Both the position numbers and the translations under genes were made by a program. A model generated the notes under the pieces. It did no database searches and was not told the DNA's origin. It was given only the letters and a program-made list of their open reading frames with translations. Positions 52,497-61,588 of a stretch of DNA of 64,000 nt are shown here, in pieces (the first letter of the stretch is position 1; each line of letters opens with the position of its first letter). Origin of the DNA: Lachnospiraceae bacterium (GTDB taxonomy: Bacteria; Bacillota; Clostridia; Lachnospirales; Lachnospiraceae). The DNA is taken from contig JAGAJL010000012.1 of the NCBI GenBank assembly GCA_017626095.1, forward strand, positions 1-64,000, in the 5' to 3' direction.

Positions 52497-54779
52497 ATGG
52501 AATCAGAAAACAAAGTTGTGCTAAAGGGATATGTGGATCATATCATTTTTGAAAACAAAGAAAATCATTATAAGGTTCTGGCACTTACCTGTGAAAAAAC
52601 AGATGAAAAGGTTGTGGGAATTTTTCACGGAGTGAGTCAGGGAGACTATTTATACATTGAGGGACGGGAAGAGGAACATCCGAACTTCGGCATGCAGATA
52701 CGAATGGAACGGTTTGAAATTATACTGCCGGATGATTCTAACAGTATCAGGAGGTATCTGGGTTCCGGAGCCATCAAGGGTATCGGAGAAAAACTGGCAG
52801 AAAGAATTGTAAAAAAATTTGGTGAAGATACTTTCCGGATTATCGAAGAGGAACCGCACAGGCTGGTTGAAGTGAAAGGTATCAGCGAAAGGATTGCACA
52901 ACAGATTGCCATACAGGTTTGCGAAAAAAAGGATATGCGACGTGCTATGCTGTTTTTGCAGGATTATGGCATGAGTGACCGGCTGGCAGTGAAAATCTAT
53001 GAATACTACGGTGATGCCATTTATGATGTGTTGAAACTCAACCCCTACCGACTGGCAGAAGAAATCGACGGGGTTGGTTTCAAGACCGCAGATGAAATTG
53101 CACTTTCTTCCGGCGTTTTGATTAATTCCGAATATCGGATACGGTGCGGCATTGTATATGCGTTGACTCAGGCTATGTCTGTAGGGCATACCTGCCTTCC
53201 GAAAACGGATTTGATACAGGAAGCGGTAAAACTGCTTGGTGTGGAAGATAAAGAAATTGATACTGAAATTTCGAATCTGATTGTGGAACACCGGATTACC
53301 ATGCGACAGGAAGAGGAAAACGGGCCGGTATATATTTATAGTCCTTCAGCCTATCGTGCTGAGAATGAGTGTGCTTACATGTTAAGCAACCTGGATATTA
53401 CCTTTTTTGAAAGTGGAAAAGATTGCATGACCAAACAGGAAAGCCTGATTCGCGATAAAATCGCTGCGATAGAGGATGAATGCGGGATTGTTCTGGATGA
53501 AATGCAGCGGGAAGCCGTGCAGAATGCCATTCAGCATGGTGTCATGATTTTGACCGGTGGACCGGGAACCGGTAAGACTACCACCATTCATATTATGCTG
53601 CGGTACTTTGAAAAAGAACAGATGGAAATAGCACTGGCAGCACCGACCGGCAGGGCTGCAAAACGTATGACGGAAGCCTGTGGTATGGAAGCAAGAACCA
53701 TTCACCGATTGCTGGAGGTAAATGGCGGCGGAGAGGAAAATGGCGGCGGAAGCTTTGCGAGAAACGAAGATTATCCGCTGGATGCAGATGTGATTATTGT
53801 TGATGAAATGTCCATGGTGGATATCTTTTTGTTCCGCGCTTTGTTATCAGCGATTCCTCAGGGAGTGCACCTGATCATGGTCGGAGACGTAGATCAGCTT
53901 CCGAGTGTGGGACCGGGGTGTGTATTAAAGGATATGATTGATAGTGGATGCTTTGCAACAGTTGCCCTTCAAAATATTTTCCGGCAGGCTGCAGAAAGTG
54001 AAATTGTTATGAATGCCCACCGGATTCAGGATGGTAAAGAGTTGTTGATTAACAACAAGGAAAGCAAAGATTTTTATTTTCTGGAACGCAGTAATCCGAT
54101 GGATATTTATACGAACATTATTAAACTGGTTTCGGATATGCTGCCACGCAATTTTGGAGTAGATGCCATGGATGTTCAGGTTCTTACTCCGATGCGGAAA
54201 GGTCCTCTTGGAGTGGAAGAGTTAAATGCAATTCTGCAAAAGTATCTCAATCCAGCGGATTTGTCCAAGCGGGAACACATTTACGGAGATATTCTGTTTC
54301 GTGAAGGCGATAAAGTGATGCAGACCAAAAATAATTACAAACTGGAATGGGAAATTCGCGGCAACTATAATCTTCCCATAAAAAACGGAATGGGAATATT
54401 TAACGGGGATGTTGGCATCATAAAAGAAATCAATGATTATGCTTCCTTTATGATGATTGCGTTTGATGATGGAAAAATTGTGCAATATCCGTATGAATCA
54501 CTGGATGAATTGGAGTTAGCATATGCTATCACTATTCATAAATCACAGGGGAGTGAATATCCTGCGGTTGTAATTCCTTTGTTTGGAGTTCCGGGACCTT
54601 TGGTTTATCGAAATCTGCTCTATACAGGTGTTACAAGAGCTAAAGACTGTGTAACATTGTTGGGAAGCATGAATATCATGAATCAGATGATTGCAAATGA
54701 AAACAAACAGAAGCGGTATTCGGGGTTATATTACCGCATAAAAGAACGGGAGAGATTATGCGGACAGGAGCATAATTGA
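52497..54779 (+). CDS. recD2: RecD2-type 5'-3' DNA helicase
   Basis: This SF1B helicase of the RecD2/YrrC family works without RecBC, in replication-fork maintenance and mismatch-linked repair. The 760-residue protein has an N-terminal extension with helix-hairpin-helix motifs (GAIKGIGEKLAERIVKKFG, LVEVKGISERIAQQIA, EEIDGVGFKTADEIA) and Walker A GGPGTGKTTT near residue 353. Helicase motifs VDEMSMVDIFLFRALL, PSVGPGCVLKDMI and the C-terminal YAITIHKSQGSEYPAV are present. The RBS AAAGAGAG precedes ATG 52497. Its last bases overlap comFC by four. Confidence 0.95.
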   Translation: MESENKVVLKGYVDHIIFENKENHYKVLALTCEKTDEKVVGIFHGVSQGDYLYIEGREEEHPNFGMQIRMERFEIILPDDSNSIRRYLGSGAIKGIGEKLAERIVKKFGEDTFRIIEEEPHRLVEVKGISERIAQQIAIQVCEKKDMRRAMLFLQDYGMSDRLAVKIYEYYGDAIYDVLKLNPYRLAEEIDGVGFKTADEIALSSGVLINSEYRIRCGIVYALTQAMSVGHTCLPKTDLIQEAVKLLGVEDKEIDTEISNLIVEHRITMRQEEENGPVYIYSPSAYRAENECAYMLSNLDITFFESGKDCMTKQESLIRDKIAAIEDECGIVLDEMQREAVQNAIQHGVMILTGGPGTGKTTTIHIMLRYFEKEQMEIALAAPTGRAAKRMTEACGMEARTIHRLLEVNGGGEENGGGSFARNEDYPLDADVIIVDEMSMVDIFLFRALLSAIPQGVHLIMVGDVDQLPSVGPGCVLKDMIDSGCFATVALQNIFRQAAESEIVMNAHRIQDGKELLINNKESKDFYFLERSNPMDIYTNIIKLVSDMLPRNFGVDAMDVQVLTPMRKGPLGVEELNAILQKYLNPADLSKREHIYGDILFREGDKVMQTKNNYKLEWEIRGNYNLPIKNGMGIFNGDVGIIKEINDYASFMMIAFDDGKIVQYPYESLDELELAYAITIHKSQGSEYPAVVIPLFGVPGPLVYRNLLYTGVTRAKDCVTLLGSMNIMNQMIANENKQKRYSGLYYRIKERERLCGQEHN

Positions 54780-55495
54780 AAAAGATAAATATTTTGGATT
54801 ATTTATATCCGCCCAGATGTCCGGTCTGCGACAGACCGGTTTTGCAAAAAGAAAGTCGAGACGGCTTTTGCATTACATGTCTGGAAAAACTTCCCGTAAT
54901 CAAGGGAAAACGTTGTTGTAAATGCGGGCGTGCATTAAGTAATTTCGAAAAAGAGTATTGTTCGGATTGTTTGAAATTCGGGAGAACACATATATATGAT
55001 AAAGGGCTTTCGCTATGTACCTATGATGATACACTTCGGGATATGATTTACCGGTTAAAGTACGGAAATCGGAGTGAATATGCCCTTTGGCTTGGAAAGC
55101 TTTTGGCTGATACATTTGCCCCGGCATTAAAAAGAGCCGGAGCCGAAGGGGTAATCGCTGTTCCTTTACATGAAAAGCGTATCAGAAAGCGTGGATATAA
55201 CCAGGCGGAATTGTTGGCAAAATCCTTTTGTAATCACTCCGGGATCCCTCTTTGTGAGCATTATGTTGAACGCATGAAAGATACCAAACCGTTAAAAAGC
55301 ATGAGCAGAGCGGAACGCCAAAATAATTTGAAAAAGGCTTTTAAAATAGGCAGAAATGATGTAAAATTGAATGTATCTATAGTTGTCGATGACATCTATA
55401 CGACCGGTAGCACCGTAGATGCCCTTGCAGAGGTGTTAAAAGAGGCAGGCGTGCAAACGGTGTATTTTTTGACAGTTGCCATTGGTGATGATTGA
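54776..55495 (+). CDS. comFC: ComF-family phosphoribosyltransferase-like protein
   Basis: The 239-residue protein has an N-terminal double zinc ribbon (CPVCDRPVLQKESRDGFCITC and CCKCGRALSNFEKEYCSDC). A C-terminal PRTase fold follows with RKRGYNQAELLAKSF and the PRPP-type motif VVDDIYTTGSTVDALAEVLKEAG. ComFC takes part in DNA uptake during competence, acting with the ComFA helicase and DprA. ComFA is not here. The start is TTG 54776, overlapping the recD2 stop (TTGA), with ACAGGAG as RBS. The comFC-yvyF order that follows is like that in Bacillus. Confidence 0.92.
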   Translation: MKKINILDYLYPPRCPVCDRPVLQKESRDGFCITCLEKLPVIKGKRCCKCGRALSNFEKEYCSDCLKFGRTHIYDKGLSLCTYDDTLRDMIYRLKYGNRSEYALWLGKLLADTFAPALKRAGAEGVIAVPLHEKRIRKRGYNQAELLAKSFCNHSGIPLCEHYVERMKDTKPLKSMSRAERQNNLKKAFKIGRNDVKLNVSIVVDDIYTTGSTVDALAEVLKEAGVQTVYFLTVAIGDD

Positions 55496-55512
55496 TCTTG
55501 GGAGGTTAGCAT

Positions 55513-55926
55513 ATGAATGTTATAAATTGCCGGAGATGCGGAAAGTTATTTAATTATATTGCAGGTAACAAGATTTGCCCCATATGTAAGGAGCTTAGCG
55601 AACAAAAGTTTCAGGAAGTAAAAAAATATATACAACAGCATGGTCATTGCAGTATGACCGAGGTGTGTGAAGAATGTGATGTGGAGCCGCAACAGATTCA
55701 GATATGGATACGTCAGGAGAGACTGCAGTTTTCGGACGATTCACCGATTAAAGTTGCCTGCGAAAGCTGTGGCAAGATGATCGGAAGCGGCAAATTCTGC
55801 CCACAATGCCGTGAAAATATGAGCCGCAATCTCAACAGTATGCTGACCAAAAATGTTGAGCAGCTGAAAAACGAATCACACCGTAAACCGGATTCAAAAA
55901 ACAGAATGCGTTTTTTGACAGACTAA
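55513..55926 (+). CDS. yvyF: Flagellar operon protein, YvyF-like
   Basis: The 137-residue protein has two zinc-ribbon-like segments: INCRRCGKLFNYIAGNKICPICK at the N-terminus and VACESCGKMIGSGKFCPQCRENM near residues 93-115. Between them is a helical region with MTEVCEECDVEPQQIQIWIRQERLQFSDD. This matches the TIGR03826-type YvyF family, which in Bacillus lies between comFC and flgM. No flgM or flgK follows here, so the cluster is split. The function is unknown. A perfect direct repeat TTTGACAGACTAA straddles the stop codon. Confidence 0.85.
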   Translation: MNVINCRRCGKLFNYIAGNKICPICKELSEQKFQEVKKYIQQHGHCSMTEVCEECDVEPQQIQIWIRQERLQFSDDSPIKVACESCGKMIGSGKFCPQCRENMSRNLNSMLTKNVEQLKNESHRKPDSKNRMRFLTD

Positions 55927-55955
55927 TTTGACAGACTAATTATGGAGAACTTTTC

Positions 55956-56357
55956 GTGATAAATCAGGATCGTTTACGTCTTATGACAAAAATGGCTGCA
56001 TATGAAGCCGATGAAGGAAAAAAGAATATGGCAATAGCAAGCTATTTTAGAAGCGATTACATGGGATTGCAGATTATTAAATCGGTTATCTGTGCTACCC
56101 TTGCTTACCTGATTATTTTTGGCTTGTTTATTTATTATGATTTTGAGACATATATGCAGGATATCTACAAAATGGATTTGATGGCATTTGGTAAAAATGT
56201 CTTGTTTTATTATGTGATTTTTGTAGTCGCATATTGCCTGATTTGCTATATCGTTTATTCGATTCGCTATTATAAAGCGAAAAAGAGTCTTAAAAAGTAT
56301 TACAATCGGTTGAAACAGTTATCAGCCATGTATGATTTAGAAAAAAGAAAAGGTTAA
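55956..56357 (+). CDS. Small membrane protein, unknown function
   Basis: The 133-residue protein has two predicted membrane helices (about residues 40-61 and 82-104) flanked by charged, helical ends. The N-terminal 35 residues and the C-terminal 28 (YYKAKKSLKKYYNRLKQLSAMYDLEKRKG, coiled-coil-like and basic) are cytoplasmic by the positive-inside rule. I do not recognise the family. The start is GTG 55956 with TATGGAGA upstream. It lies 29 bp behind yvyF and 46 bp before another membrane protein, so it may belong to either unit. Confidence 0.7.
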   Translation: MINQDRLRLMTKMAAYEADEGKKNMAIASYFRSDYMGLQIIKSVICATLAYLIIFGLFIYYDFETYMQDIYKMDLMAFGKNVLFYYVIFVVAYCLICYIVYSIRYYKAKKSLKKYYNRLKQLSAMYDLEKRKG

Positions 56358-56403
56358 GATATCCTTTTTATTAAATAATCTATAAAAAAGAAAGGAAAAC
56401 AAT

Positions 56404-57327
56404 ATGTCTGCTTTGCTGGAAATGAGAGAAAAGCTTCGCGATATATACAGTAAAGGCGAAGTGTATTTAACCCCTCTCTTTAAATTCTTATTGGCACTGA
56501 TTGTTTTGCTCAGCATCAATGCCAATATAGGGTATATGGATCGGATAGCCGGCAATATTATCATTCCGTTAATTGTAGCACTGATGTGCTCCTTTTTACC
56601 CATGAATTTCATCGTATTGTTTGGCGCACTTTTTATTTGCTTAAATTCTTATGAAGTATCCATGGAATGTGGCATTGTTGCATTGGCTGTTTTCGTATTG
56701 ATGTTTATCCTTTATTTCCGGTTTTCATCAAAGGATACGATTGTGGTTGCGTTACTTCCGCTGATGTTTATGCTGAAGATTCCGTATATTATTCCGATTG
56801 CGGTAGGTCTTTTGTGTACACCGTTATCCGTTGTATCGGTAGCATGCGGCACTATAGCATATTATTTGGTTTTATTTATCAAGGAAAATGCCCAGACAAT
56901 CAGTGATTTAGAGACGGAAGAGGCTATCGGAAAATTCCGGTTTGTTATTGACGGCCTTCTGGGAAACCGGGAAATTGTCATTGTGCTCATTGCCTTTTCG
57001 GTTATTGTGATCACTGTGTATGTAATTCGTATATTGTCTGTTGATCATTCATGGACGATTGGTATGTGTGTCGGTGGTGTTTTGGGAGCAACCATCTTAC
57101 TTATTGGCGATTTATCCTTTGATACGCATATTTCACTGCTTTCCTTGATAATAGGAATGATTGTATCGCTTTTACTTGCGGTAGGATTACAGTTCTTTGT
57201 TTTCAATGTGGACTATTCCCGAACGGAGTATGTGCAGTTTGAAGATGATGAGTATTATTACTATGTCAAGGCGGTACCCAAAAATTCCGTGCCTCAGACA
57301 AAAGTAAATGTGAAAAAAATACACTAG
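56404..57327 (+). CDS. Polytopic membrane protein upstream of cdaA, unknown function
   Basis: The 307-residue protein has about eight or nine predicted membrane helices. After the last helix comes a tail with an unusual aromatic/acidic motif, YSRTEYVQFEDDEYYYYVKAVPKNS, and a basic end. I recall similar tails in Lachnospiraceae proteins located next to cdaA, but I cannot name a function. The RBS AAAGGAAA precedes ATG 56404. It precedes the cyclic-di-AMP synthase gene by 49 bp, which suggests a link to envelope or osmotic homeostasis. Confidence 0.75.
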   Translation: MSALLEMREKLRDIYSKGEVYLTPLFKFLLALIVLLSINANIGYMDRIAGNIIIPLIVALMCSFLPMNFIVLFGALFICLNSYEVSMECGIVALAVFVLMFILYFRFSSKDTIVVALLPLMFMLKIPYIIPIAVGLLCTPLSVVSVACGTIAYYLVLFIKENAQTISDLETEEAIGKFRFVIDGLLGNREIVIVLIAFSVIVITVYVIRILSVDHSWTIGMCVGGVLGATILLIGDLSFDTHISLLSLIIGMIVSLLLAVGLQFFVFNVDYSRTEYVQFEDDEYYYYVKAVPKNSVPQTKVNVKKIH

Positions 57328-57376
57328 AGAGAATAAATTTGAGGTGTGGCCATAAAATAAAGGGGAATGGATTCGC

Positions 57377-58267
57377 ATGGAAACGATCTCAGCATTTATA
57401 AATAAATATTTGACTACCATTCATTTTCCTACCAGAATTGTATGGACCGATATTGTGGAGATAGTTATTATCTCCTTTTTGGTGTATCAGATTTTAATAT
57501 GGATTCGTGATACAAAAGCATGGAATTTGCTAAAAGGGATCATTGTTATCATTGTGTTTTTGTTGTTCGCCGCTGTATTGAATCTCAGTACGATTTTATG
57601 GATTGCGGAGAAGGTTTTTTCTGTTGCAATCATAGCGATCGTCATTGTGTTACAGCCGGAGCTTCGAAGGGCTTTAGAGCAGCTTGGGCAAAAAAGCTTT
57701 TTGGCGGGACTGATGCCGTTTGACTTGAATAAATCCGAAGAAGGACGTTTTTCCGACAAGACCCTCAGTGAGATTGTCAAGGCAAGCTTTGAAATGGGCA
57801 AGGTCAAAACAGGAGCATTGATTGTAATTGAACAAAATCAGGTTTTGGCTGAATATGAAAGGACCGGTATTGAGGTTGATGCGGTTGTGACCAGCCAGCT
57901 TTTGATTAATATTTTTGAACACAATACGCCGCTTCATGACGGAGCTGTTTTGATTCGTGGGAATCGTGTTGTATCGGCAACCTGTTACCTGCCCCTTTCT
58001 GACAGTACCAGATTATCCAAAGACTTAGGAACCAGACACCGTGCCGGTGTGGGCGTGTCTGAAATGACGGATTCCATTACTATTATTGTTTCAGAGGAAA
58101 CAGGAAAAGTATCCGTAGCATACGAAGGGAAGCTTACCCGCAATGTAAATGCTGATAAATTGCGCTCTATGCTTTTGGCTGTTCAAAATAAGACAACGGA
58201 TGAAGAAAAGCAACGCAAGGGCTGGAAAGGCAGGTTGAAACGCGATGAAAAACAAGCTGACAAATAA
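57377..58267 (+). CDS. cdaA: Diadenylate cyclase CdaA
   Basis: CdaA makes the essential second messenger c-di-AMP from two ATP. The 296-residue protein has three N-terminal membrane helices (to about residue 92) and a DAC domain with DGA at 188-190 and RHR at 220-222, the catalytic motifs. cdaR overlaps its end by 23 bases and glmM follows, the conserved cdaA-cdaR-glmM operon. CdaR and GlmM both bind and control the cyclase. AAAGGGGAATGG upstream of ATG 57377 is the RBS. Confidence 0.96.
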   Translation: METISAFINKYLTTIHFPTRIVWTDIVEIVIISFLVYQILIWIRDTKAWNLLKGIIVIIVFLLFAAVLNLSTILWIAEKVFSVAIIAIVIVLQPELRRALEQLGQKSFLAGLMPFDLNKSEEGRFSDKTLSEIVKASFEMGKVKTGALIVIEQNQVLAEYERTGIEVDAVVTSQLLINIFEHNTPLHDGAVLIRGNRVVSATCYLPLSDSTRLSKDLGTRHRAGVGVSEMTDSITIIVSEETGKVSVAYEGKLTRNVNADKLRSMLLAVQNKTTDEEKQRKGWKGRLKRDEKQADK

Positions 58268-59522
58268 TCTCGGCATGCGTGTTCTTGCCGTTGTAATTGC
58301 AATTCTGATCTGGATTATTGTAGTCAATGTCAGTGATCCGATTATTGACAGCACATATTCCGGCATTCCGGTTGAAATTGTAAATGCAGATGCAATTTCC
58401 AAAGAAAACAAAACCTATGAAGTTTTAAATGATACGGACAATATTACGGTCACAATATCTGCCAAGCGTTCTATCAATGATTTGCTTGGAAGAGATAATA
58501 TCAGGGCAATTGCGGATTTGTCCAATCTGGATATGGAAAAGGGAACGGTTCGCATAAAATTGGAAACCAACAAATATAATGATAAGATAGAGAGTATCAA
58601 AGGAAAGACGGATACTTTAGAGGTTGCTATCGAAAATCTGCAGAAAAAGCAGTTTGCGATTGCTTCTCAGGTGAATGGTGAACCGGTTGACGGCTATGTG
58701 ATTGGCGATACGGTTTTGGATCAAAACGTAGTAACGGTTCAAGGTCCCGAATCTGTCGTTTCGAAGATTGATAAAGCGGTGGTAGAGGCATCGGTTGCGG
58801 GCATGGCTACAAGTATCAGTACCACATCCACAATCCGGTATTATGATGCGAAAGGGAATGTACTCGATGCATCCAGATTGAGTGGAAATATTTCTTCTGT
58901 CAACTTAAAGGTGGATATCCTGAGCACGAAAACTCTTGGTTTTCGTTTTCATACTTCCGGTAATTTGGCAGCCGATTATAGTTTGTCAGGAGATATTACT
59001 TGCGATATTGACGAGATTACTGTTGCAGGTAAATCAAATGTTTTATCCGGTATTTCGGCGATTACCATTCCGGCGGCTGCGATTGATCTGGAAGGGAAAA
59101 AAGATACTTTTACCCTAACACTGGATGTTACGAAATATCTTCCGGACAATGTCAGTTTGGTTGATAAAGATTTTGATGGAAAAATTACGGTTACGGTTCC
59201 GATTGAAAAAATGGAAGCCAAAGATGTTACGGTTCTCAAATCCAATATTTCCGTTACAGGTTATGATTCTGAAAAACAGAGCATCACTCTTATGGGAGGA
59301 GATTATGTTTTGGGAATCAAGGGATTGTCTTCAGATTTGTCGGATGTAAAGAAAGATTCTATCAAAGGTGTGGTATCCATAGAAGACTATCTCGAAAATA
59401 AAGGACTTACCCGGTTAAAAGCGGGAACGTATGAGATACCGGTACAATTTGAGCTTCCGAATGGCGTTCTTGCTGCAAAGGAAACCAATACGATTGAGTG
59501 CCGTGTGCGGGATTTGGAATAA
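58245..59522 (+). CDS. cdaR: CdaA regulator with YbbR domains
   Basis: The 425-residue protein has one N-terminal membrane helix (about residues 9-28) and an extracytoplasmic part with four tandem YbbR repeats. Landmarks are YSGIPVEIVNADAISKENKTYEVLND in repeat 1, FAIASQVNGEPVDGYVIGDTVLDQNVVTVQGPESVVSKI in repeat 2 and corresponding segments later. CdaR sits at the membrane and modulates CdaA. The start overlaps cdaA by 23 bases, indicating coupling. It is distinct from the PucR-type regulator at 37427, which shares the name CdaR in other organisms. Confidence 0.93.
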   Translation: MKNKLTNNLGMRVLAVVIAILIWIIVVNVSDPIIDSTYSGIPVEIVNADAISKENKTYEVLNDTDNITVTISAKRSINDLLGRDNIRAIADLSNLDMEKGTVRIKLETNKYNDKIESIKGKTDTLEVAIENLQKKQFAIASQVNGEPVDGYVIGDTVLDQNVVTVQGPESVVSKIDKAVVEASVAGMATSISTTSTIRYYDAKGNVLDASRLSGNISSVNLKVDILSTKTLGFRFHTSGNLAADYSLSGDITCDIDEITVAGKSNVLSGISAITIPAAAIDLEGKKDTFTLTLDVTKYLPDNVSLVDKDFDGKITVTVPIEKMEAKDVTVLKSNISVTGYDSEKQSITLMGGDYVLGIKGLSSDLSDVKKDSIKGVVSIEDYLENKGLTRLKAGTYEIPVQFELPNGVLAAKETNTIECRVRDLE

Positions 59523-59658
59523 AATGACGTAAGCACGCCGTTTTATCCATATACATCACAATGTTTTAGAAATAAAATGATATCAACAAGATAAGTATAA
59601 GAAAACAATAAAAGAGCGGATAGGATTAAAAGATATTATAAAAGTTGAGGATAAACAG

Positions 59659-61008
59659 ATGGCCAGATTATTTGGAACAGATGGTGTCAGAGGGATAGCA
59701 AATGAAGAATTAACGGTAACACTTGCCATGCAACTCGGACAGGCGGGAGCCGCAGTACTTACAAAAGGAAATCGACACAAGCCTACTATCATGGTAGGGT
59801 GCGACACTCGTATCTCCGGAGGAATGTTGGCAAATGCACTGATGGCAGGTGCATGTTCAGTTGGAGCCAATGTTTGTTACGTTGGTGTGGTGCCGACCCC
59901 GGCAGTTGCATATTTGACACGAGCTTATCATATGGATGCAGGTGTTGTGATTTCAGCATCTCACAATCCGGTTGAATTTAACGGAATTAAATTTTTTGAT
60001 TCTGAAGGATTTAAGCTTCCGGATGCTTTGGAGGATGAAATTGAGGCACTCATAAAAAATGATATGCAGGGCATAGAATTTCCTACCGGTACAGGTGTCG
60101 GTAACATTACATATGCCATGGATGCAAAAGAGGATTACATCAGACACGCAAAAGAAGCAGCTGATGTTGATCTTACCGGACTAAAGATTGTACTGGATTG
60201 TGCACAGGGAGCATCGTTTGAAACATCCGTAAAAGCAATTACAGAGCTCGGTGCCGATGTCATTGCCATTCACAATCAACCGGATGGAACCAACATTAAT
60301 GACAAATGTGGTTCTACGCATATGGAATCACTGCAGGAAGCAGTAAAGGAACACAAAGCGGATATCGGTCTTGCCTTTGACGGAGACGCCGACAGACTGC
60401 TTGCGGTCGATGAAAACGGTGTGAAAGTCGATGGCGACCAGATTATGGCGATTATTGGCAATCACATGAAGGAACAGGGCAAACTAAAAGGTGATACGAT
60501 TGTCGCAACTGTAATGAGTAATCTTGGTTTTTTCCTAATGGGAGAAAAACAAGGGATTCATGTAGAACAGACCAAGGTCGGAGACCGTTATGTACTGGAG
60601 CGCATGAAAGAAATTCATGCCAATCTCGGAGGGGAGCAATCCGGACACATCATTCTGTTGGATGAGAATACGACAGGAGACGGCTTGCTTAGTGCGCTGT
60701 TTCTACTAAAGGTGCTGGTGGATACCAAAAAGCCGTTATCCGAGCTTGCCGGCATTATGGAAGTGTTACCGCAGGCATTGGTAAATGCAAAGGTTGCAAA
60801 CAGCAAAAAATACAATTATATGGATTATCCTGAAGTGGAAGGCGCAATCAAAGAATTGTCTGAGAAGTTTAAAGATGAAGGCAGAGTGTTAATCAGACCT
60901 TCCGGAACCGAGCCTTTAGTCAGGGTTATGATCGAAGGAAAAAATCAGGAGCAGATTGATAAGGAAGCCCGGGTGCTTGCAGCACTGATTGAAAAAGTCA
61001 TGGCATAA
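59659..61008 (+). CDS. glmM: Phosphoglucosamine mutase
   Basis: GlmM converts glucosamine 6-phosphate to the 1-phosphate for UDP-GlcNAc and cell-wall synthesis. The 449 residues match the family. The catalytic phosphoserine is Ser101 in VVISASHNPVEFNG, the metal loop is FDGDADRLLAVDENG, the sugar-binding loop is GGEQSGHII, and the C-terminal phosphate-binding motif is RPSGTEPLVRVMIEG. It also inhibits CdaA in several Firmicutes, explaining the conserved linkage to cdaA-cdaR. A 136-bp gap behind cdaR may hold a promoter. Confidence 0.97.
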   Translation: MARLFGTDGVRGIANEELTVTLAMQLGQAGAAVLTKGNRHKPTIMVGCDTRISGGMLANALMAGACSVGANVCYVGVVPTPAVAYLTRAYHMDAGVVISASHNPVEFNGIKFFDSEGFKLPDALEDEIEALIKNDMQGIEFPTGTGVGNITYAMDAKEDYIRHAKEAADVDLTGLKIVLDCAQGASFETSVKAITELGADVIAIHNQPDGTNINDKCGSTHMESLQEAVKEHKADIGLAFDGDADRLLAVDENGVKVDGDQIMAIIGNHMKEQGKLKGDTIVATVMSNLGFFLMGEKQGIHVEQTKVGDRYVLERMKEIHANLGGEQSGHIILLDENTTGDGLLSALFLLKVLVDTKKPLSELAGIMEVLPQALVNAKVANSKKYNYMDYPEVEGAIKELSEKFKDEGRVLIRPSGTEPLVRVMIEGKNQEQIDKEARVLAALIEKVMA

Positions 61009-61051
61009 ACAATTGTGATATAATCGTTGTTTTGCATTTTTATAACAAACT

Positions 61052-61080
61052 GTCTGAGAGTATGACTTTCAGTTTTTTAT
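61052..61080 (+). terminator. glmM terminator
   Basis: CTGAGAG and CTTTCAG (about 61056-61075) form a 7-bp stem with a short loop, followed by TTTTTT. It ends the cda-glm operon before the ptsH promoter. Confidence 0.75.
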
Positions 61081-61085
61081 AAGGC

Positions 61086-61114
61086 TTGTAGAAAGAATCA
61101 AAAAGTGTTATAGT
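61086..61114 (+). promoter_or_regulatory. ptsH promoter
   Basis: TTGTAG (61086-61091), a 17-base spacer and TATAGT (61109-61114). The 5' UTR is short (about 25 bases) with TTGGAGGG as RBS. Confidence 0.7.
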
Positions 61115-61146
61115 ATTCTTGGGTATGACAATTGGAGGGTTAGAAC

Positions 61147-61410
61147 ATGGTTAGTCAAAAGGTAGTAATTAAAAATCCTACGGGATTGCATCTAAGACCG
61201 GCCGGCATCCTATGTAAGGAAGCCATGCAGTTTAAATCGTTAATAACATTCTCATTCAGAGATAGCACGGCAAATGCCAAGAGTGTATTGAGTGTCCTAG
61301 GCGCATGTGTTAAATGCGGAGACGAAGTAGAATTTGTTTGTGAAGGCGAAGATGAAGAAGAAGCTTTAAAAGCACTGGTCACAGCAATCGAAAATGGATT
61401 AGGTGAATAA
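61147..61410 (+). CDS. ptsH: HPr phosphocarrier protein
   Basis: The 87-residue protein is the general PTS phosphocarrier. His15 is present in the loop NPTGLHLRPAG, and the HPr-kinase site Ser46 is in ANAKSVLSVLG. This fits both sugar transport and CcpA-type catabolite control. It is monocistronic, with its own promoter and terminator; ptsI is not adjacent. It is the only one of the three HPr-fold proteins in the window with the catalytic histidine. Confidence 0.95.
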   Translation: MVSQKVVIKNPTGLHLRPAGILCKEAMQFKSLITFSFRDSTANAKSVLSVLGACVKCGDEVEFVCEGEDEEEALKALVTAIENGLGE

Positions 61411-61423
61411 CAATCGGCATATG

Positions 61424-61453
61424 ACGGCTCATCTTTGTGATGAGCCGTTTTCT
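61424..61453 (+). terminator. ptsH terminator
   Basis: ACGGCTCATC (61424-61433) pairs with GATGAGCCGT (61439-61448), followed by TTTCTTTTT. The rest of the gap to leuA (about 61465-61540) holds a GATACCA/TGGTATC inverted pair about 60 bases apart, a weak resemblance to family 2. Confidence 0.9.
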
Positions 61454-61588
61454 TTTTGAATAGATACATGATACCAATAGGTTTCAAAGTCAAACTTTTT
61501 TATGCAAGTATGATTTTTGCTCATGGTATCACATATACTTGAATAATGATTATTTTACCATAGTAAAATGTATGGAAGGAGTATACAA

